A stretch of 7,325 nt of DNA from Candidatus Peregrinibacteria bacterium (GTDB lineage: Bacteria; Patescibacteriota; Gracilibacteria; Peribacterales; Peribacteraceae): contig JACQCJ010000077.1 of NCBI GenBank assembly GCA_016201685.1, forward strand, positions 1-7,325, in the 5' to 3' direction. The notes below the pieces were generated by a model. It searched no databases. It saw only the letters and a list, made by a program, of their open reading frames with translations, and had not been told where the DNA came from. Position 1 is the first letter of the stretch. Each line of letters starts with the position of its first letter. Positions 6,560 through 7,325 of the stretch are shown here, in pieces. The position numbers were made by a program, and so were the translations under genes.

Positions 6560-7325
6560 CTACTTACTCAACGGTTTCCTCATGAACGCCGGCACTTCCA
6601 ATTCTCCCTCGTCCAGATCGAGCGCGGTGGACTTGGCAGTCGTCTCCGAGAAGTTGAGACGGGCTTGTTCGGGCTTCTGCTCGGAGGAACGGCCCGTCGA
6701 ACGCGAGGAGAACGTTTCCTTCATGAGTCGCTGGGCTGGTGCCATGGAAGCCATCGAAGGCTTGTCCTCGACGAAGCCCGTCGCGATCACCGTGCACTTG
6801 ATCTGTCCGGTGTAGGCCTCGTCGATCACCGCGCCGAAAATGATGTTCGCCTCGGGCGCGGCGGCCTCGGTGATGATGCGCGCGGCCTCGTCCACTTCGA
6901 ACATGGAGAGATCGTTGCCGCCCGTGATGTTGAAGAGGATGCCCTGGGCGCCGTGGATGGAGGTTTCGAGGAGGGGGCTATCCACTGCGGCGCGCGCGGC
7001 CTCCGCGGCGCGGCTGTCGCCTGTGCCATAGCCGATCCCCATGAGGGCGGTGCCGGCGTCCTGCATGATGGCTTTGACGTCGGCAAAGTCGACGTTCACG
7101 AGCCCGTGCACCGTAATGAGGCTCGAGATCCCCTCGATCGCGTGCTTGAGGACTTCGTCGACCACCTGGAAGGCCTCGGTGAGTGGGGTGGTCTTATCGA
7201 TGAGCGAGAGGATCTTGTCGTTGGGGATCGTGATGAGCGTATCGACTTTTCCCTTGAGGCTCTCGAGCGCCTCATCGGCTTGCTTCTTGCGCTTGAACCC
7301 CTCGAAGCTGAAGGGCCGCGTGACC
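6560..7325 (-). CDS. ftsZ: Cell division protein FtsZ, C-terminal two-thirds (5' end outside the window)
   Basis: FtsZ is the tubulin-like GTPase that polymerises into the division ring at midcell. The window holds the last 254 residues, reading from 7324 to TAG at 6562-6560. The visible part opens with VTRPFSFEGFKRKKQA, the conserved segment after the nucleotide-binding region, so the GTP-binding signature GGGTGTG is expected just outside the right edge. The T7 loop NVDFAD carries the two Asp residues that complete the GTPase site of the neighbouring subunit (visible residues 79 and 82). The C-terminal tubulin-fold domain follows (GILFNITGGNDLSMFEV, IIFGAVIDE). A short Ser/Glu/Lys-rich linker of about 45 residues leads to the terminal peptide ELEVPAFMRKPLSK, which matches the FtsA/ZipA-binding tail (DIPAFLRK in E. 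coli) and suggests a partner such as FtsA. It converges on dut. Confidence 0.97.
   Translation of the reverse strand, partial: VTRPFSFEGFKRKKQADEALESLKGKVDTLITIPNDKILSLIDKTTPLTEAFQVVDEVLKHAIEGISSLITVHGLVNVDFADVKAIMQDAGTALMGIGYGTGDSRAAEAARAAVDSPLLETSIHGAQGILFNITGGNDLSMFEVDEAARIITEAAAPEANIIFGAVIDEAYTGQIKCTVIATGFVEDKPSMASMAPAQRLMKETFSSRSTGRSSEQKPEQARLNFSETTAKSTALDLDEGELEVPAFMRKPLSK

Noticed and set aside
1..7325. Use of genetic code 25 (TGA as glycine), as in Gracilibacteria
   Set aside because: All main genes read through in the standard code, and TGA ends dut and the 136-residue gene at natural protein ends.

Overview
The window looks like a piece of a Patescibacteria (Candidate Phyla Radiation) chromosome, possibly of the Peribacteria/Peregrinibacteria type. 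This is an inference from gene style, not from a marker match: an FtsZ with a canonical C-terminal peptide, a two-helix membrane protein with a proline-rich N-terminus of a kind common in these genomes, a very large orphan helical protein, and start codons without Shine-Dalgarno sequences. TGA works as a normal stop (it ends dut and the 136-residue gene, and no reading frame needs it as glycine), which argues against the code-25 lineages Gracilibacteria and Absconditabacteria. Base composition is moderately GC-rich, broken by two AT-rich islands (about 120-185 and 640-680) that carry promoters. I see no tRNA, rRNA, CRISPR array, transposase or phage structural gene.

Layout. At the left edge a possible minus-strand gene starts at 90 and leaves the window, with a promoter-like pair upstream (142-170). 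Next is a minus-strand gene for a 136-residue protein of unknown function (231-641). Its promoter and that of the next, plus-strand gene sit back to back at 648-715. Both have 17-base spacers and place the predicted transcription start at or next to the start codon, so both mRNAs are probably leaderless. The plus-strand unit then runs: a two-helix membrane protein (724-1224), a giant protein of about 1574 residues with an internal HEXXH zinc-peptidase motif (1226-5950), and dUTPase (dut, 6000-6434). The giant gene's in-frame ATG lies one base after the membrane-protein stop, and dut follows 49 bases after the giant gene, so the three may be one operon.

The convergent gap between dut and ftsZ (6435-6559) holds two GC-rich palindromes, each with a G-rich tail, in opposite orientation. 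This is the arrangement of a REP/BIME-type element and could act as a two-way transcription stop. The right end carries the last 254 codons of ftsZ on the minus strand, whose 5' end is outside the window.

dut and ftsZ are housekeeping genes. The novel part is the divergent leaderless locus and the coupled pair of membrane protein plus giant cytosolic HEXXH protein, whose function I cannot name.
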